A stretch of 64,000 nt of DNA from an uncultured Bacteroides sp. (GCF_937912035.1 NZ_CALDPF010000036.1:62001-126000); one strand, 5' to 3'; shown: positions 19,574-29,781, counted from the stretch's first letter. Numbers and translations: made by a program. The notes: generated from the sequence alone by a model not told the origin.

Positions 19574-20152
19574 ATGGATTACACTAATATCATCGGCGAA
19601 AAAATCAAATCGCTCAGAAACATAAAAGAGATCAGTATAGAAGAATTGGCAGAAAATACAGGCTTGACTACTGAACAAATCACACGCATTGAAGAAAATA
19701 TCGATATTCCGTCGCTGGCACCGCTAATCAAGATAGCACGTGCCCTTGGTGTACGCTTGGGTACATTCCTTGACGACCAGGACAGCGAATCCGGTCCGGT
19801 GGTATGCCGCAGAGGGGAAGCCGACGACACTATCAGTTTCTCAAACAATGCTACCGACTCACGCCAGCACATGCACTATCATTCACTTTCGCGCAGCAAG
19901 ACTGACCGCCACATGGAACCTTTCATCATTGATATTGATGAGAATAAGGAAACCGTGTTCAACCAGTCGGCTCACGAGGGCGAAGAATTCATAATGGTAG
20001 TGAAAGGTATGGTGGAAATCACTTACGGAAAGAACACATACGTTCTTGAAGAAGGCGACACCATCTATTACGATTCTATCGTGCCTCACCATGTTCATGC
20101 CTACGAAGGTCAGGCAGCACGTATTCTTGCAGTAATATATACACCAATCTAA
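19574..20152 (+). CDS. XRE-type HTH regulator with C-terminal cupin domain
   Basis: A 192-residue small-molecule-responsive regulator. The N-terminal HTH (about 8-65; [22 protein letters not shown]) is followed by a cupin barrel (about 110-190; [16 protein letters not shown] and [11 protein letters not shown]). It lies 16 bp before an acyl-CoA ligase gene, so the two are surely co-transcribed. The regulator may respond to a fatty or aromatic acid or its CoA ester, but the ligand is an inference from this pairing. Confidence 0.88.
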   Translation: MDYTNIIGEKIKSLRNIKEISIEELAENTGLTTEQITRIEENIDIPSLAPLIKIARALGVRLGTFLDDQDSESGPVVCRRGEADDTISFSNNATDSRQHMHYHSLSRSKTDRHMEPFIIDIDENKETVFNQSAHEGEEFIMVVKGMVEITYGKNTYVLEEGDTIYYDSIVPHHVHAYEGQAARILAVIYTPI

Positions 20153-20168
20153 TTTAAAGCCGGAAACC

Positions 20169-21821
20169 ATGTTACAGTTATCAGAAAGAACACTTGGCGA
20201 CTGGCTCGAACATTGGGCCGAAGTCACCCCCGACAAAGAATATATAGTCTATTCCGACCGTAATCTGCGCTTCACATGGAGCCAGTTCAACAAGCGCGTG
20301 GACAATATGGCAAAGGGTCTGCTCGCCATCGGAGTGGAAAAAGGAACTCACGTAGGTATATGGGCAGGAAATGTTCCCGACTGGCTGACATTCCTGTATG
20401 CCTGTGCCAAGATTGGTGCAGTGGCAGTCACAGTAAACACCAACTACAAACAGGCAGAGCTTGAATATCTGTGCCAGAACTCTGACATGCACACCCTATG
20501 TATCGTAAATGGAGAGAAAGACAGCGATTTCGTCCAGATGACATACAATATGCTCCCTGAACTGAAAACCTTCAGCCGCGGACACATGAAGAGCAAACGT
20601 TTCCCATGTATGCGTAATGTTGTCTATATCGGTCAGGAGAAATTCAGAGGAATGTACAACACTCCGGAAATTCTCCTTCTAGGAAACAACATAGACGATG
20701 AGGTTCTTGAAAACGCAAAAAAGCAGGTAAGCTGTCACGACACGGTAAATATGCAATACACATCAGGTACAACAGGATTTCCGAAAGGAGTTATGTTGAG
20801 CCATTATAACATCACAAACAACGGCTTCCTGACAGGTGAACACATGAAGTTTACATCAGACGACAAACTGTGTGTATGCGTACCGCTGTTCCACTGTTTC
20901 GGCGTAGTGCTTGCCACAATGAACTGCCTCACTCACGGATGTACACAGGTAATGCTGGAACGCTTCGACCCGCTGCTCGTCCTTGCATCAGTGCATAAAG
21001 AACGCTGTACGGCACTATACGGTGTACCGACAATGTTCATCGCCGAACTCCACCACCCTATGTTCGATATGTTCGACCTCAGCAGTCTGCGCACCGGTAT
21101 CATGGCAGGTTCTCTCTGCCCTGTGGAACTGATGCGTCAGGTTGAAGAAAAGATGTTTATGCGCGTCACCAGCGTTTACGGTCTGACGGAAGCATCGCCT
21201 GGTATGACACACACACGCATAGACGACCCGTTTGAAGTGCGCTGTACAACAGTAGGACGTGATTTCGAATTCACCGAAGTGAAAGTTCTTGACCCGGAAA
21301 CAGGTGAAGAATGTCCTGTAGGTGTTCAGGGAGAAATGTGTAACCGCGGATATAATACCATGCAGGGTTACTACAAGAACCCTGAAGCCACAGCTGAAGT
21401 AATCGACAAGAATGGTTTCCTTCATTCAGGCGACCTTGGTGTGAAAGACGAAAACGGCAACTATCGCATAACAGGACGTATCAAGGATATGATAATCCGT
21501 GGTGGTGAGAATATCTATCCGCGCGAAATAGAGGAATTCCTCTATCAGATGCCTGGCATAAAGGACGTGCAGGTAGCTGGAATTCCGTCGAAGAAATATG
21601 GAGAGGCAGTAGGTGCATTCATCATCCTGCACGAAGGATGCGAAATGAACGAATTCGACGTTCGCGAATTCTGTCAGGGTAAGATTGCAAGATACAAAAT
21701 ACCGAAATATATCTTCTTCGTAGACGGTTTCCCTCTGACAGGAAGCGGAAAGATTCAGAAATTCAAACTGAAAGATATAGGTTTGGAACTCTGCAAACAG
21801 AAAGGTATAGAAATAATCTGA
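20169..21821 (+). CDS. AMP-dependent acyl-CoA synthetase (FadD/AcsA-like)
   Basis: Activates a carboxylic acid through an acyl-AMP to its CoA thioester. The 550 residues carry the AMP-binding P-loop [20 protein letters not shown], the hinge [16 protein letters not shown], and the C-terminal catalytic lysine in [11 protein letters not shown]. No signal peptide, so cytosolic. Chain length or aromatic specificity cannot be read. It is the second gene of the XRE/cupin operon and is followed by a strong terminator. Confidence 0.9.
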   Translation: MLQLSERTLGDWLEHWAEVTPDKEYIVYSDRNLRFTWSQFNKRVDNMAKGLLAIGVEKGTHVGIWAGNVPDWLTFLYACAKIGAVAVTVNTNYKQAELEYLCQNSDMHTLCIVNGEKDSDFVQMTYNMLPELKTFSRGHMKSKRFPCMRNVVYIGQEKFRGMYNTPEILLLGNNIDDEVLENAKKQVSCHDTVNMQYTSGTTGFPKGVMLSHYNITNNGFLTGEHMKFTSDDKLCVCVPLFHCFGVVLATMNCLTHGCTQVMLERFDPLLVLASVHKERCTALYGVPTMFIAELHHPMFDMFDLSSLRTGIMAGSLCPVELMRQVEEKMFMRVTSVYGLTEASPGMTHTRIDDPFEVRCTTVGRDFEFTEVKVLDPETGEECPVGVQGEMCNRGYNTMQGYYKNPEATAEVIDKNGFLHSGDLGVKDENGNYRITGRIKDMIIRGGENIYPREIEEFLYQMPGIKDVQVAGIPSKKYGEAVGAFIILHEGCEMNEFDVREFCQGKIARYKIPKYIFFVDGFPLTGSGKIQKFKLKDIGLELCKQKGIEII

Positions 21822-21844
21822 CATTATACATTATTATATAGTAT

Positions 21845-21889
21845 ATGGAGCCACGGTGGCATAGTCACCACATTGGCTCCATTTTTTTG
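21845..21889 (+). terminator. Rho-independent terminator after the acyl-CoA synthetase
   Basis: Stem ATGGAGCCA/TGGCTCCAT enclosing a second hairpin GGTGGC...GTCACC, then a TTTTTTT run. Confidence 0.9.
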
Positions 21890-22295
21890 TTTCTACCGAA
21901 ACAATAGCTCGTTCTTCCTCATAAAAAGATGTTTTCGTGCTGACATTTTCTATAAATATAACTTGTATTTATAGAATTTACAGTGTAATTTTTACAAACC
22001 ACAGTGTCGTTTATAAAAATACAAGTTGTATTTACAGATTTATTACTGATAAAATACTTTTATCTCCAGCAAAAGAGCCTCTTCTATCCTATATATTTTA
22101 TCAATGTATATAGTTTAAAAGATGACAGAAATCATGTTTTGTCAGTAACATTAAGATAAATTTCAGCCAAAATGTCAGTTTTTGTCTGTGCCAAAACATT
22201 TTTATGCCGTGGCACACGGTTTGTTTATAATACAGCGTAACGCAAAAGTTACAGAAATAACTTAATTAGATAATAATAAAAAAACAGATAAAATT
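21890..22295 (+). promoter_or_regulatory. Long AT-rich control region of dnaK
   Basis: About 400 bp without a gene. Several elements can be seen. Inverted arms AACTTGTATTTATA/TATAAAAATACAAGTT lie at 21959-21973 and 22011-22026. TGACA (22123-22127) is followed 12 bases later by TGTCA (22140-22144), with another TGTCAG at 22173-22178. An inverted repeat TGTGCCA/TGGCACA spans 22187-22216. A sigma-54-like element is at 22210-22224. No CIRCE element is visible. Confidence 0.5.
22210..22224 (+). promoter_or_regulatory. Candidate sigma-54-type -24/-12 promoter of dnaK
   Basis: TGGCAC, five bases, then TTGT. The GG and TG are spaced as in the TGGCACG-N4-TTGC consensus, but -12 has GT instead of GC. 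The start of transcription would fall near 22236, giving a leader of about 60 bases. It overlaps an inverted repeat, so it could instead be a repressor site. Confidence 0.4.
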
Positions 22296-24209
22296 ATGGG
22301 AAAGATTATTGGTATTGACTTAGGTACAACAAACTCATGTGTAGCAGTGTTCGAAGGTAACGAACCAGTTGTAATCGCTAACAGCGAAGGTAAGCGTACT
22401 ACTCCATCAGTAGTAGGTTTCGTTGACGGCGGCGAACGTAAAATCGGTGACCCTGCAAAACGTCAGGCTATCACAAACCCAACTCGTACAGTTTACTCAA
22501 TCAAACGTTTCATGGGTGAAACTTACGATCAGGTATCAAAAGAAGTTGAACGTGTTCCATATAAAGTAGTTCGTGGCGAAAACAACACTCCACGTGTTGA
22601 TATCGACGGACGTCTTTACACTCCACAGGAAATCTCTGCAATGATTCTTCAGAAAATGAAGAAGACTGCTGAAGACTATCTTGGACAGGAAGTTACAGAA
22701 GCTGTCATCACAGTTCCGGCATACTTCTCAGACTCACAGCGTCAGGCTACAAAAGAAGCTGGTCAGATTGCAGGTCTTGAAGTAAAACGTATCGTAAACG
22801 AACCGACAGCAGCAGCACTTGCATACGGTGTTGACAAATCAAACAAGGATATGAAGGTTGCAGTGTTCGACCTTGGTGGTGGTACATTCGATATCTCAAT
22901 CCTTGAATTCGGTGGCGGTGTGTTCGAAGTACTTTCTACAAACGGTGATACTCACCTTGGTGGTGATGACTTCGACCAGGTAATCATCGACTGGTTGGTT
23001 CAGGAATTCAAGAACGACGAAGGTGCTGACTTGACTCAGGACCCAATGGCAATGCAGCGTTTGAAAGAAGCAGCAGAAAAGGCAAAAATCGAATTGTCTT
23101 CTTCTACTTCTACAGAAATCAACTTGCCTTACATCATGCCGGTAGCTGGTGTTCCAAAGCACTTGGTTAAGACATTGAGCCGTGCTAAATTCGAACAGTT
23201 GGCACACAACTTGATCCAGGCTTGTCTTGAACCATGTAAGAAAGCTATGAGCGATGCAGGTTTGAGCAACTCAGATATCGACGAAGTAATCCTTGTAGGT
23301 GGTTCTTCACGTATCCCTGCAGTTCAGAAACTTGTAGAAGACTTCTTCGGTAAAGTTCCTTCTAAGGGTGTTAACCCAGACGAAGTTGTTGCAGTAGGTG
23401 CAGCAGTTCAGGGTGCCGTATTGACAGACGAAATCAAGGGCGTTGTTCTTCTTGACGTAACTCCATTGTCAATGGGTATCGAAACAATGGGTGGTGTGAT
23501 GACAAAACTTATCGACGCCAACACTACTATCCCTTGCAAGAAGAGTGAAGTGTTCTCCACAGCAGCCGACAACCAGACAGAAGTTACAATCCACGTACTT
23601 CAGGGTGAACGTCCTATGGCAGCACAGAACAAATCAATCGGTCAGTTCAACCTGACAGGTATCGCTCCAGCTCGTCGTGGTGTTCCTCAGATTGAAGTAA
23701 CATTCGATATCGATGCTAACGGTATCTTGAAAGTATCTGCTAAGGATAAGGCTACAGGTAAGGAACAGGCTATCCGTATCGAAGCTTCATCAGGTTTGAG
23801 CAAGGAAGAAATCGAACGTATGAAAGCTGAAGCTGAAGCAAACGCAGAAGCTGATAAGAAAGAAAAGGAACGTATCGACAAATTGAACCAGGCTGACAGC
23901 TTGATTTTCTCTACAGAAAATCAGTTGAAAGACCTTGGCGATAAGATCCCTGCAGACAAGAAAGCTCCTATCGAAGCTGCTCTTCAGAAACTGAAAGACG
24001 CTCACAAGGCACAGGATTTGGCTGGTATCGACGCTGCAAGTGCAGAACTCCAGTCAGCTTTCCAGGCAGCAAGCGCTGAAATGTATGCTCAGTCAGGCGC
24101 ACAGGGCGGTGCTCAGGCAGGTCCTAACGCTGGTCAGGCAAACAATGGCGGTACTAATGACAAGCATGGCGACAATGTTCAGGATGCTGATTTTGAGGAA
24201 GTCAAGTAA
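22296..24209 (+). CDS. dnaK: Chaperone protein DnaK (Hsp70)
   Basis: ATP-driven cytosolic Hsp70. The 637 residues carry the phosphate loop [17 protein letters not shown] at the N-terminus, [30 protein letters not shown], the interdomain linker with LLDVTPLS, and a substrate-binding domain with a helical lid ending in an acidic EEVK-like tail. Codon use is strongly biased, as in highly expressed genes. No dnaJ or grpE lies next to it; the gene stands alone between terminators. Confidence 0.98.
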   Translation: MGKIIGIDLGTTNSCVAVFEGNEPVVIANSEGKRTTPSVVGFVDGGERKIGDPAKRQAITNPTRTVYSIKRFMGETYDQVSKEVERVPYKVVRGENNTPRVDIDGRLYTPQEISAMILQKMKKTAEDYLGQEVTEAVITVPAYFSDSQRQATKEAGQIAGLEVKRIVNEPTAAALAYGVDKSNKDMKVAVFDLGGGTFDISILEFGGGVFEVLSTNGDTHLGGDDFDQVIIDWLVQEFKNDEGADLTQDPMAMQRLKEAAEKAKIELSSSTSTEINLPYIMPVAGVPKHLVKTLSRAKFEQLAHNLIQACLEPCKKAMSDAGLSNSDIDEVILVGGSSRIPAVQKLVEDFFGKVPSKGVNPDEVVAVGAAVQGAVLTDEIKGVVLLDVTPLSMGIETMGGVMTKLIDANTTIPCKKSEVFSTAADNQTEVTIHVLQGERPMAAQNKSIGQFNLTGIAPARRGVPQIEVTFDIDANGILKVSAKDKATGKEQAIRIEASSGLSKEEIERMKAEAEANAEADKKEKERIDKLNQADSLIFSTENQLKDLGDKIPADKKAPIEAALQKLKDAHKAQDLAGIDAASAELQSAFQAASAEMYAQSGAQGGAQAGPNAGQANNGGTNDKHGDNVQDADFEEVK

Positions 24210-24243
24210 GCTAGAGATAAATAAACATAATTTTTCATAAGTA

Positions 24244-24277
24244 AAGGCGTGAAACCGCTTGAGTTTCACGCCTTTTT
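24244..24277 (+). terminator. Rho-independent terminator after dnaK
   Basis: Stem AAGGCGTGAAAC/GTTTCACGCCTT-like with an 8-base loop, followed by TTTT. Confidence 0.9.
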
Positions 24278-24317
24278 TGTTTTTCTTTATAATGGTGGTT
24301 TGAAAACTGTCCATCTG

Positions 24318-25019
24318 TTATTTTGTTACCATTAAACCACACAGCAATGCAATTCCAAAACTCAGAAACGTTCCGGCAAGGACATATTCTGTTTTTGCTG
24401 TATCCGTGTCTTTGAATCGAAGGATGGATTTTGCCGCTATGATAAAACCGATTGCTTCATATTGTCCAATGATAACGAATATGATTGTAAGAATACGCTC
24501 TAAATTACCAATTAACGCTCCTGCATTTTTGATATTTTCACAAGACTGTGTCTCTCCAACTTGATATTTCTTTAATACCAGCTTGATCAGGATGTTTGCA
24601 GGCTTGATGCACAATAGTAACGCCAATATGAACAGAGGTATAGAGTAGCTGCCATTGCAATCCATCGATTGGATTGGCAACTTTGTTGTAGTGTCAAAGG
24701 AAAATGTCACTATAATCAATATCGCCAAATGAGCAACCTGATCAATCACAAAATTCCATAATCCTTTTGGGCTATATGTTTTGATAACATCTATCACCAG
24801 ATGGGAAAAAGCAATGGCAAGGGCATAAAATCTGAATTCATAAACAGGAACAACTACCCATGATACCACACCGATAATAAGCGAATGCACATACAGGAAC
24901 CAGCTTTTGAATTTCCTTTCCTCTTTCTGTGCACAGTATTTATCATTCTGAAGGTAAAAATCACCTATAACATGTGCCAATATCAGACTTAAAAACAACC
25001 AACTATTCATATCCTTCAA
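24318..25019 (-). CDS. DUF3307 family membrane protein
   Basis: A 233-residue multipass membrane protein opening with the DUF3307 signature LAHVIGDFYLQND. About six hydrophobic segments are visible and there is a conserved HLVIDVIK. The function is unknown. The start overlaps the end of the satD-like gene by 17 bp, which indicates translational coupling. I recall DUF3307 and SatD proteins occurring as neighbours, and this layout agrees with that. Confidence 0.8.
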   Translation of the reverse strand: MKDMNSWLFLSLILAHVIGDFYLQNDKYCAQKEERKFKSWFLYVHSLIIGVVSWVVVPVYEFRFYALAIAFSHLVIDVIKTYSPKGLWNFVIDQVAHLAILIIVTFSFDTTTKLPIQSMDCNGSYSIPLFILALLLCIKPANILIKLVLKKYQVGETQSCENIKNAGALIGNLERILTIIFVIIGQYEAIGFIIAAKSILRFKDTDTAKTEYVLAGTFLSFGIALLCGLMVTK

Positions 25020-25674
25020 AATTTATCTGTTCAAAATATTTTATGGATTCTTCTATACAATACCATTTTGTAGCTGTAGAAGCATTATTTACACTGGCTT
25101 GAGATATACCCAGTTTTTTGGCAATGTCTGCCTCTTTGAAACCAAGCAGTTTATAATAAACGACTTCACTTTGGCGCACAGTCATATCATTTAATATGGC
25201 ATCGGTCAATAGGGCTATAGTTTGTAAAGGGGCAGATAATTGCTTTTTACTTGTATGAACAGACATTGTTCCCTTATTCAGGGAACTCATTTCCTCAAGC
25301 GCACGTCCTGACAGATATATGGCCTCACCATCCCAAATACCTTGTTCGGTATTCACTATTCTCATACCTCCAATACCAATGGCCATACGTATTCCGTATG
25401 TATGGAAATTTTTTGTCTTTTCATTCTTAGCTGTGGAAAAAGATTTGATACAGGATTTGATTATAAAGGCTATCCGGAATACGTTTGATACATTTTGCAT
25501 TACACACTCTATATAGTCCCCTTTTATTTGGCGACCTTCAAAATCAGGATAACTCACTTTTAGCAAGCCAAATAATGATTCTATCCTTTGCTTTAATCCT
25601 ATAGTTTCATTCACAGACAAGGAAGTGGATGCTACTATATCCGCTGAAATTGTTGCAAACATATTATTGTCCAT
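25003..25674 (-). CDS. SatD family protein with C-terminal HTH
   Basis: A 223-residue protein. The N-terminal FATISADIVAST and a middle GIRMAIGIGG resemble SatD proteins, which share a nucleotide-cyclase-like beginning. The C-terminal portion (EADIAKKLGISQASVNN) is a clear helix-turn-helix. Two starts are possible: 25674, only 12 bases after the -7 box, and 25662 (MFATISAD), which gives a more normal leader. Two identical-layout palindromes lie just upstream, so autoregulation is likely. The function is otherwise unknown. Confidence 0.75.
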   Translation of the reverse strand: MDNNMFATISADIVASTSLSVNETIGLKQRIESLFGLLKVSYPDFEGRQIKGDYIECVMQNVSNVFRIAFIIKSCIKSFSTAKNEKTKNFHTYGIRMAIGIGGMRIVNTEQGIWDGEAIYLSGRALEEMSSLNKGTMSVHTSKKQLSAPLQTIALLTDAILNDMTVRQSEVVYYKLLGFKEADIAKKLGISQASVNNASTATKWYCIEESIKYFEQINFEGYE

Positions 25675-25685
25675 TAATTTGATAA

Positions 25686-25693
25686 CAAAGATA
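25686..25693 (-). promoter_or_regulatory. -7 box of the satD-DUF3307 operon
   Basis: Minus strand TATCTTTG, 12 bases before the ATG at 25674 and 24 before the alternative ATG at 25662. The closeness argues for the second ATG. Confidence 0.6.
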
Positions 25694-25720
25694 TGAATTT
25701 TCTTTTACCTCACCAATAAT

Positions 25721-25740
25721 TATAGATTAAATAGTCTATA
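25721..25740. promoter_or_regulatory. Operator 1, TATAGA-N8-TCTATA
   Basis: A 20-bp inverted repeat ending 28 bp upstream of the satD -7 box. It has the same arms and spacer length as operator 2. Confidence 0.6.
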
Positions 25741-25749
25741 ATCACAAGA

Positions 25750-25769
25750 TATAGACAAATAAATCTATA
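25750..25769. promoter_or_regulatory. Operator 2, TATAGA-N8-TCTATA
   Basis: The second copy of the palindrome, 29 bp centre to centre from operator 1, close to three helical turns. The N8 spacers differ in sequence while the arms are conserved, as expected of a dimer-binding site. Confidence 0.6.
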
Positions 25770-25805
25770 ATAGAAACTTATATATAATATAACCTATAAT
25801 TGAGA

Positions 25806-25836
25806 ATCTCAAATAAACTTTGAGATGGCCTTTTTT
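25806..25836 (+). terminator. Plus-oriented terminator-like hairpin with no plus-strand gene
   Basis: Stem ATCTCAAA/TTTGAGAT with a 5-base loop, then GGCC and TTTTTT. The flanking genes are both on the minus strand. It overlaps an alternative hairpin, TTGAGA-A-TCTCAA, at 25800-25812. Confidence 0.45.
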
Positions 25837-25840
25837 GTTT

Positions 25841-28800
25841 TTATATTGCTTTTACATAATATGGCATAACTGGTTCTTCTAATTTCCATGTTACATTCAT
25901 TGGAAAATCACCATGAGACGAAACATAATTGACTAAACCAAAACAGTGAAAAGGACTAGTATTACCATAGCCGTCTTTCTTATTTTCACGAACAAATAAT
26001 AAAATCTTACGTTGTGTTTCCATTTGCTGGGTATATCGTTTCCCTCCATCGTTCTGATGAGAGTCAAAATTCCAAGATTGCCAATGAAACAAATTCTCAT
26101 TTATTACATAATCATCGTATTGTGTGGTCGGAGAAAAATCTTTATCAGATTTATTCAAAGTAACGAATAACAAAGAAGCATTATGTTCCGGTAAATGAAA
26201 AGCTCCTGTTGCTGTACCTTGCATTTTCTTTATAGCAGTCTGACGTCCAACCAACATAAAAACCTCTTCACGTGTATAACAGCCATATACCTCCATTTGT
26301 GGACAGAATAAGTTCTGCAACGGAATAGTCTTTATTTGCAAATGTTCCAGCAAATAAGATGCTATTTCTTTTATCTCCTGATTGAAGTACTTGTATTTAT
26401 CTGTTTGGAGTAAAGAAAGTGCTTCATATATGCTATTAAAGCCTGATTTTTCCAACTTATCAGAAAATAAAGCATAATATAACATTAAAGCATAAGTTTC
26501 ATTTTCTTGTTTAAGAAATTCGCTGTTGCCATTTACGAATCTTTGAACAAAATGCAAGAAGTTAACCGTATTATGATGTATCAAATTTGAAACTCCTTTC
26601 TCCAAGCGTTTAGTTATATGATCATCAATATAGTTAATCTTTCCAGCAGCACGTTTTAATGATGTCCAACAATTTGAACCTTGATATAATATACGAATAT
26701 CCTGGCCATTATTATCAAGAAATTGTGAGATTGTCGGTATGATTTCGCTATAACTGTTTATTTCACGTATTATTCTCGTCTTATTGTAAATTGCACTTTG
26801 AATATTATCCAAAATATATTGACGAGCCAATTTCTCCATAATAATGCTACATCCATTAGGCAGCATTGTAAAACCATCTTCTATCTGCTTCCTTATGTTT
26901 TTATCAGAATTAAGTGTCAAAGCTCTGAAGCGACTGGCAAAATCATATTTACGATTTACCTGTGCGACAAAGTCCAATACCGTAAGCTCTGTTTTGCCTA
27001 CAGACAGACGGAGTCCTCGTCCTAACTGTTGTAAGAATATTGTTAAACTATCCGTAGGGCGCAAGAATAGTACAGTATCCACTTCTGGAATATCAATACC
27101 TTCATTGAAAACATCAACAACACATAAATAGTGAATATTACCCTCACGTAAATCTTTCGTCAGTTTTCTACGTACATCATTGGGAGTATCAGAAGTAAGA
27201 CTATGTGCGTTAAAACCATATAGAGATAATTGCTTAGCCATAAATTCTGCATGTCTTTTGTTTACACAAAAACAAAGTGCACGACATGCGTATTCATCAG
27301 CCAGATATTTATGTAATGCATCTACTATTCTTCCTACACGCTCTTTATTACATAACCTGTCAGACAATCTTTCAACATTATATTTATTTCCACTCCACAA
27401 TGAATCATCTGAAAGATCCGTATTGTCTGTTATACATAAATATTGGAATGGAGTCAACAATCCTGCTTGCAAAGCTTGGGGAAGACGTATTTCAGCGCTG
27501 ATATGTCCTCCGAAATCAGGACGCAAATCACGGCCATCCATACGTTCAGGAGTAGCTGTAAGGCCGATTAATATTTTCGGACTAAAATGAGTTAATAATT
27601 TTCTATAACTATCAGCCTGACTATGATGAGCTTCATCAATAACTATGTAATCGTAATAATCTTTATCAAGTAAAGAGAAAAATTCATCATATTTTGAGTT
27701 AAACATTGAAATGGAGACAAATAAATTCTCATATTCATCCTCATTTTGCGGACGATATCCTCCAACCCACAAAGAACCAAAGTTTGTATCTCTCAAAACA
27801 CTCCTGTAAGTATTCAGTGCCTGACAAAGGATTTCCTCTCTATGTGCTGTAAATAAAATACGGCTACACGAATGTGTCCTTATAAAATTTTGATAATCAA
27901 AGGCTGAGATGACTGTTTTTCCAGTACCAGTAGCTGCGACTATAAGATTTCTATAGTTATGATTCTCGTCTCTTTCTACACTAAGCTTATCTAGAATCTG
28001 TTTCTGATGTGGAAGTAATGTATAACGGTGATATACGTTCTCTTCGCTACGGTTTATAAATAAATTACGATTTATCTCTTTATTAAATTTGTCTATACCT
28101 CCAATTCTAATATCTTCAAAATTTGGACTATTCCAATACATATCAAAAGTAGCTAAAGCCGTCTTGATTATGTGTGGATTTTCTATATTTGTTACACGAA
28201 TGTTCCATTCCAAACCATCAGTCTGAGCTGATTTAGATAAGTTTGATGAACCTATATATGCCGTATTCATGCCAGAATTTCTTAAAAATATATATGACTT
28301 AGCATGAAGACGTTCTATATCTGTATTATAAGAAATACGAATCTCTGTATTGGGAAGTTCTAACAGTTGTTCAATAGCTTTAGACTGAGTAACTCCGCAG
28401 TAAGTAGTAGTGATAATTCTTAAACGACTTCCTTCTTTTTGAGTAAATTTCTTCAAGTCGTCCATTAAAATACGTATTCCTGAAACCTTCAAAAAAGAAA
28501 CTATAAAACAGATTTCATCAGCACTAGCTATCTCACGACGAATTTCTTCTCCCAATGATAATGCACTTCCGCCACCAGTAAATAGATTACTCACACGAAA
28601 ACCACTTATCGGTCTAATTGTTTGTGTTCTACTTTGGCTTTGAAATAGATATTGCTGATGTGTCATAACTTCTGTCAATAGATTCTCATAATCTACTATC
28701 TGCATTTCATCCAATAAACCGGCTTCCGATAAAATTCTATTTATCATATTTACTCGGTCTTGTTGCTCCTCTATTTCTTCCAATTTATTGCGAATCACTT

Positions 28801-28963
28801 TTGCCAGATAATCAGCCAATATCTGAGGAGATTCTGCAGTATCAATATTATTTTTTACACAAACAAGATTTTTAGCCTCTGTCTGTTCTATCTCTCCCCT
28901 AGTCTCTTGATTAATAATATGTTCGTATATACCTTTTTTCAGCATATTAATTTTATATTTCAA
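25841..28963 (-). CDS. PLD-nuclease / SF2 helicase / DUF3427 protein, defence-like
   Basis: A 1040-residue protein with three parts. A phospholipase-D-like domain has His220 and Lys222 in RLHAKSYIF followed by AYIGSSNLSKSA. A superfamily 2 helicase has Walker A AATGTGKT near 349, the DEAH box in IVIDEAHHSQAD near 446, and LGRGLRLSVGK as motif VI. The C-terminal 300 residues match DUF3427-type proteins. Such enzymes occur widely in accessory and antiphage loci. No methylase or other partner is adjacent except the satD-DUF3307 pair downstream. A second ATG at 28945 is possible. Confidence 0.85.
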   Translation of the reverse strand: MKYKINMLKKGIYEHIINQETRGEIEQTEAKNLVCVKNNIDTAESPQILADYLAKVIRNKLEEIEEQQDRVNMINRILSEAGLLDEMQIVDYENLLTEVMTHQQYLFQSQSRTQTIRPISGFRVSNLFTGGGSALSLGEEIRREIASADEICFIVSFLKVSGIRILMDDLKKFTQKEGSRLRIITTTYCGVTQSKAIEQLLELPNTEIRISYNTDIERLHAKSYIFLRNSGMNTAYIGSSNLSKSAQTDGLEWNIRVTNIENPHIIKTALATFDMYWNSPNFEDIRIGGIDKFNKEINRNLFINRSEENVYHRYTLLPHQKQILDKLSVERDENHNYRNLIVAATGTGKTVISAFDYQNFIRTHSCSRILFTAHREEILCQALNTYRSVLRDTNFGSLWVGGYRPQNEDEYENLFVSISMFNSKYDEFFSLLDKDYYDYIVIDEAHHSQADSYRKLLTHFSPKILIGLTATPERMDGRDLRPDFGGHISAEIRLPQALQAGLLTPFQYLCITDNTDLSDDSLWSGNKYNVERLSDRLCNKERVGRIVDALHKYLADEYACRALCFCVNKRHAEFMAKQLSLYGFNAHSLTSDTPNDVRRKLTKDLREGNIHYLCVVDVFNEGIDIPEVDTVLFLRPTDSLTIFLQQLGRGLRLSVGKTELTVLDFVAQVNRKYDFASRFRALTLNSDKNIRKQIEDGFTMLPNGCSIIMEKLARQYILDNIQSAIYNKTRIIREINSYSEIIPTISQFLDNNGQDIRILYQGSNCWTSLKRAAGKINYIDDHITKRLEKGVSNLIHHNTVNFLHFVQRFVNGNSEFLKQENETYALMLYYALFSDKLEKSGFNSIYEALSLLQTDKYKYFNQEIKEIASYLLEHLQIKTIPLQNLFCPQMEVYGCYTREEVFMLVGRQTAIKKMQGTATGAFHLPEHNASLLFVTLNKSDKDFSPTTQYDDYVINENLFHWQSWNFDSHQNDGGKRYTQQMETQRKILLFVRENKKDGYGNTSPFHCFGLVNYVSSHGDFPMNVTWKLEEPVMPYYVKAI

Positions 28964-29056
28964 ATTATATTAACCTATTAGGTTTTTACAATATGGTATC
29001 AGTAATAGATATAATTTATTAATTATCGTATATAAATATTGTAACTTGAGTTAAGA

Positions 29057-29087
29057 CAAAGTTAATCAAAAATTTTAATGGAGTCAA
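29057..29087 (-). promoter_or_regulatory. Promoter of the PLD-helicase gene
   Basis: Minus strand TTG at 29085-29087 and TAACTTTG at 29057-29064 with about 20-base spacing. The leader is about 90 bases. The rest of the 28964-29167 gap is AT-rich with no other visible feature. Confidence 0.5.
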
Positions 29088-29167
29088 TTATACCAATATA
29101 ATAGAATTATGTGTTTATCAAATTATTTTTCTCAAGTAAATAACAAAATTGATATAAAGTACCTAAC

Positions 29168-29210
29168 AAAAAAACTGTACCTGCATTATCCTGAAAACAA
29201 TGAGGTACAG
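29168..29210 (-). terminator. Rho-independent terminator downstream of the small lipoprotein
   Basis: Minus-strand stem CTGTACCT/AGGTACAG enclosing about 20 bases, then a TTTTTTT run. It lies about 100 bp after the lipoprotein stop at 29314. Confidence 0.8.
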
Positions 29211-29313
29211 CTACACGAATAAACTAAAAAATTAATTATCTTAAATGCTATGAGTTATCTTGCAAGCTTTTAAATATATAACAAAGTTAAGTCGATTTTG
29301 TTCATCAGTTTCA

Positions 29314-29748
29314 TTAATTTCCATAGAAACGAGCCGGATATCCATCAAGGAGGCATTCCAAACGATTGTTACCCATAAATATATTATTCATATACGAATA
29401 ATCATTCGCACCGTATTTCAGACGCAGTGTAGTATAATTGGCATCATACCAATCCCAAAGAAACGAATACGAAGATTCCTGACGAAATCCGCGATTATCT
29501 ATAGTCAGAATATAATCTTCCCCTCTATTATTATCATAAAAACGTAACTCCTGACGATGAAAATCGCCATTATTGTCAGTCCATTCCTCTACCCATGTCC
29601 TGCTACATAAATAATATGTGGCTTCGCGGTAATTATTGGTTCCGTTCCCTAATTCTATGCCTATACCTACATACTCGCATGATGAGAATAAAATAGGGAA
29701 TGTGGAGATTAGTGCCAAAAAAGCAATAACCTTACTTAAATTCTTCAT
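29314..29748 (-). CDS. Small lipoprotein of unknown function
   Basis: A 144-residue protein with a lipoprotein signal (lipobox LFSSC) and a mature part rich in aromatic and Asn residues (EATYYLCSRTWVEEW, FYDNNRGEDYILTIDNRG). This looks like a small beta-rich lipocalin-type fold. I do not recognise the family. It has an unusually strong Shine-Dalgarno sequence, AGGAGG, 5 bases before the ATG, plus its own promoter box and terminator. Confidence 0.75.
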   Translation of the reverse strand: MKNLSKVIAFLALISTFPILFSSCEYVGIGIELGNGTNNYREATYYLCSRTWVEEWTDNNGDFHRQELRFYDNNRGEDYILTIDNRGFRQESSYSFLWDWYDANYTTLRLKYGANDYSYMNNIFMGNNRLECLLDGYPARFYGN

Positions 29749-29781
29749 GGTTTCCTCCTGTTCTTCTTAACTTCCTTGATA

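Noticed and set aside
21890..22295. CIRCE/HrcA control of dnaK
   Set aside because: No TTAGCACTC-N9-GAGTGCTAA element is present.
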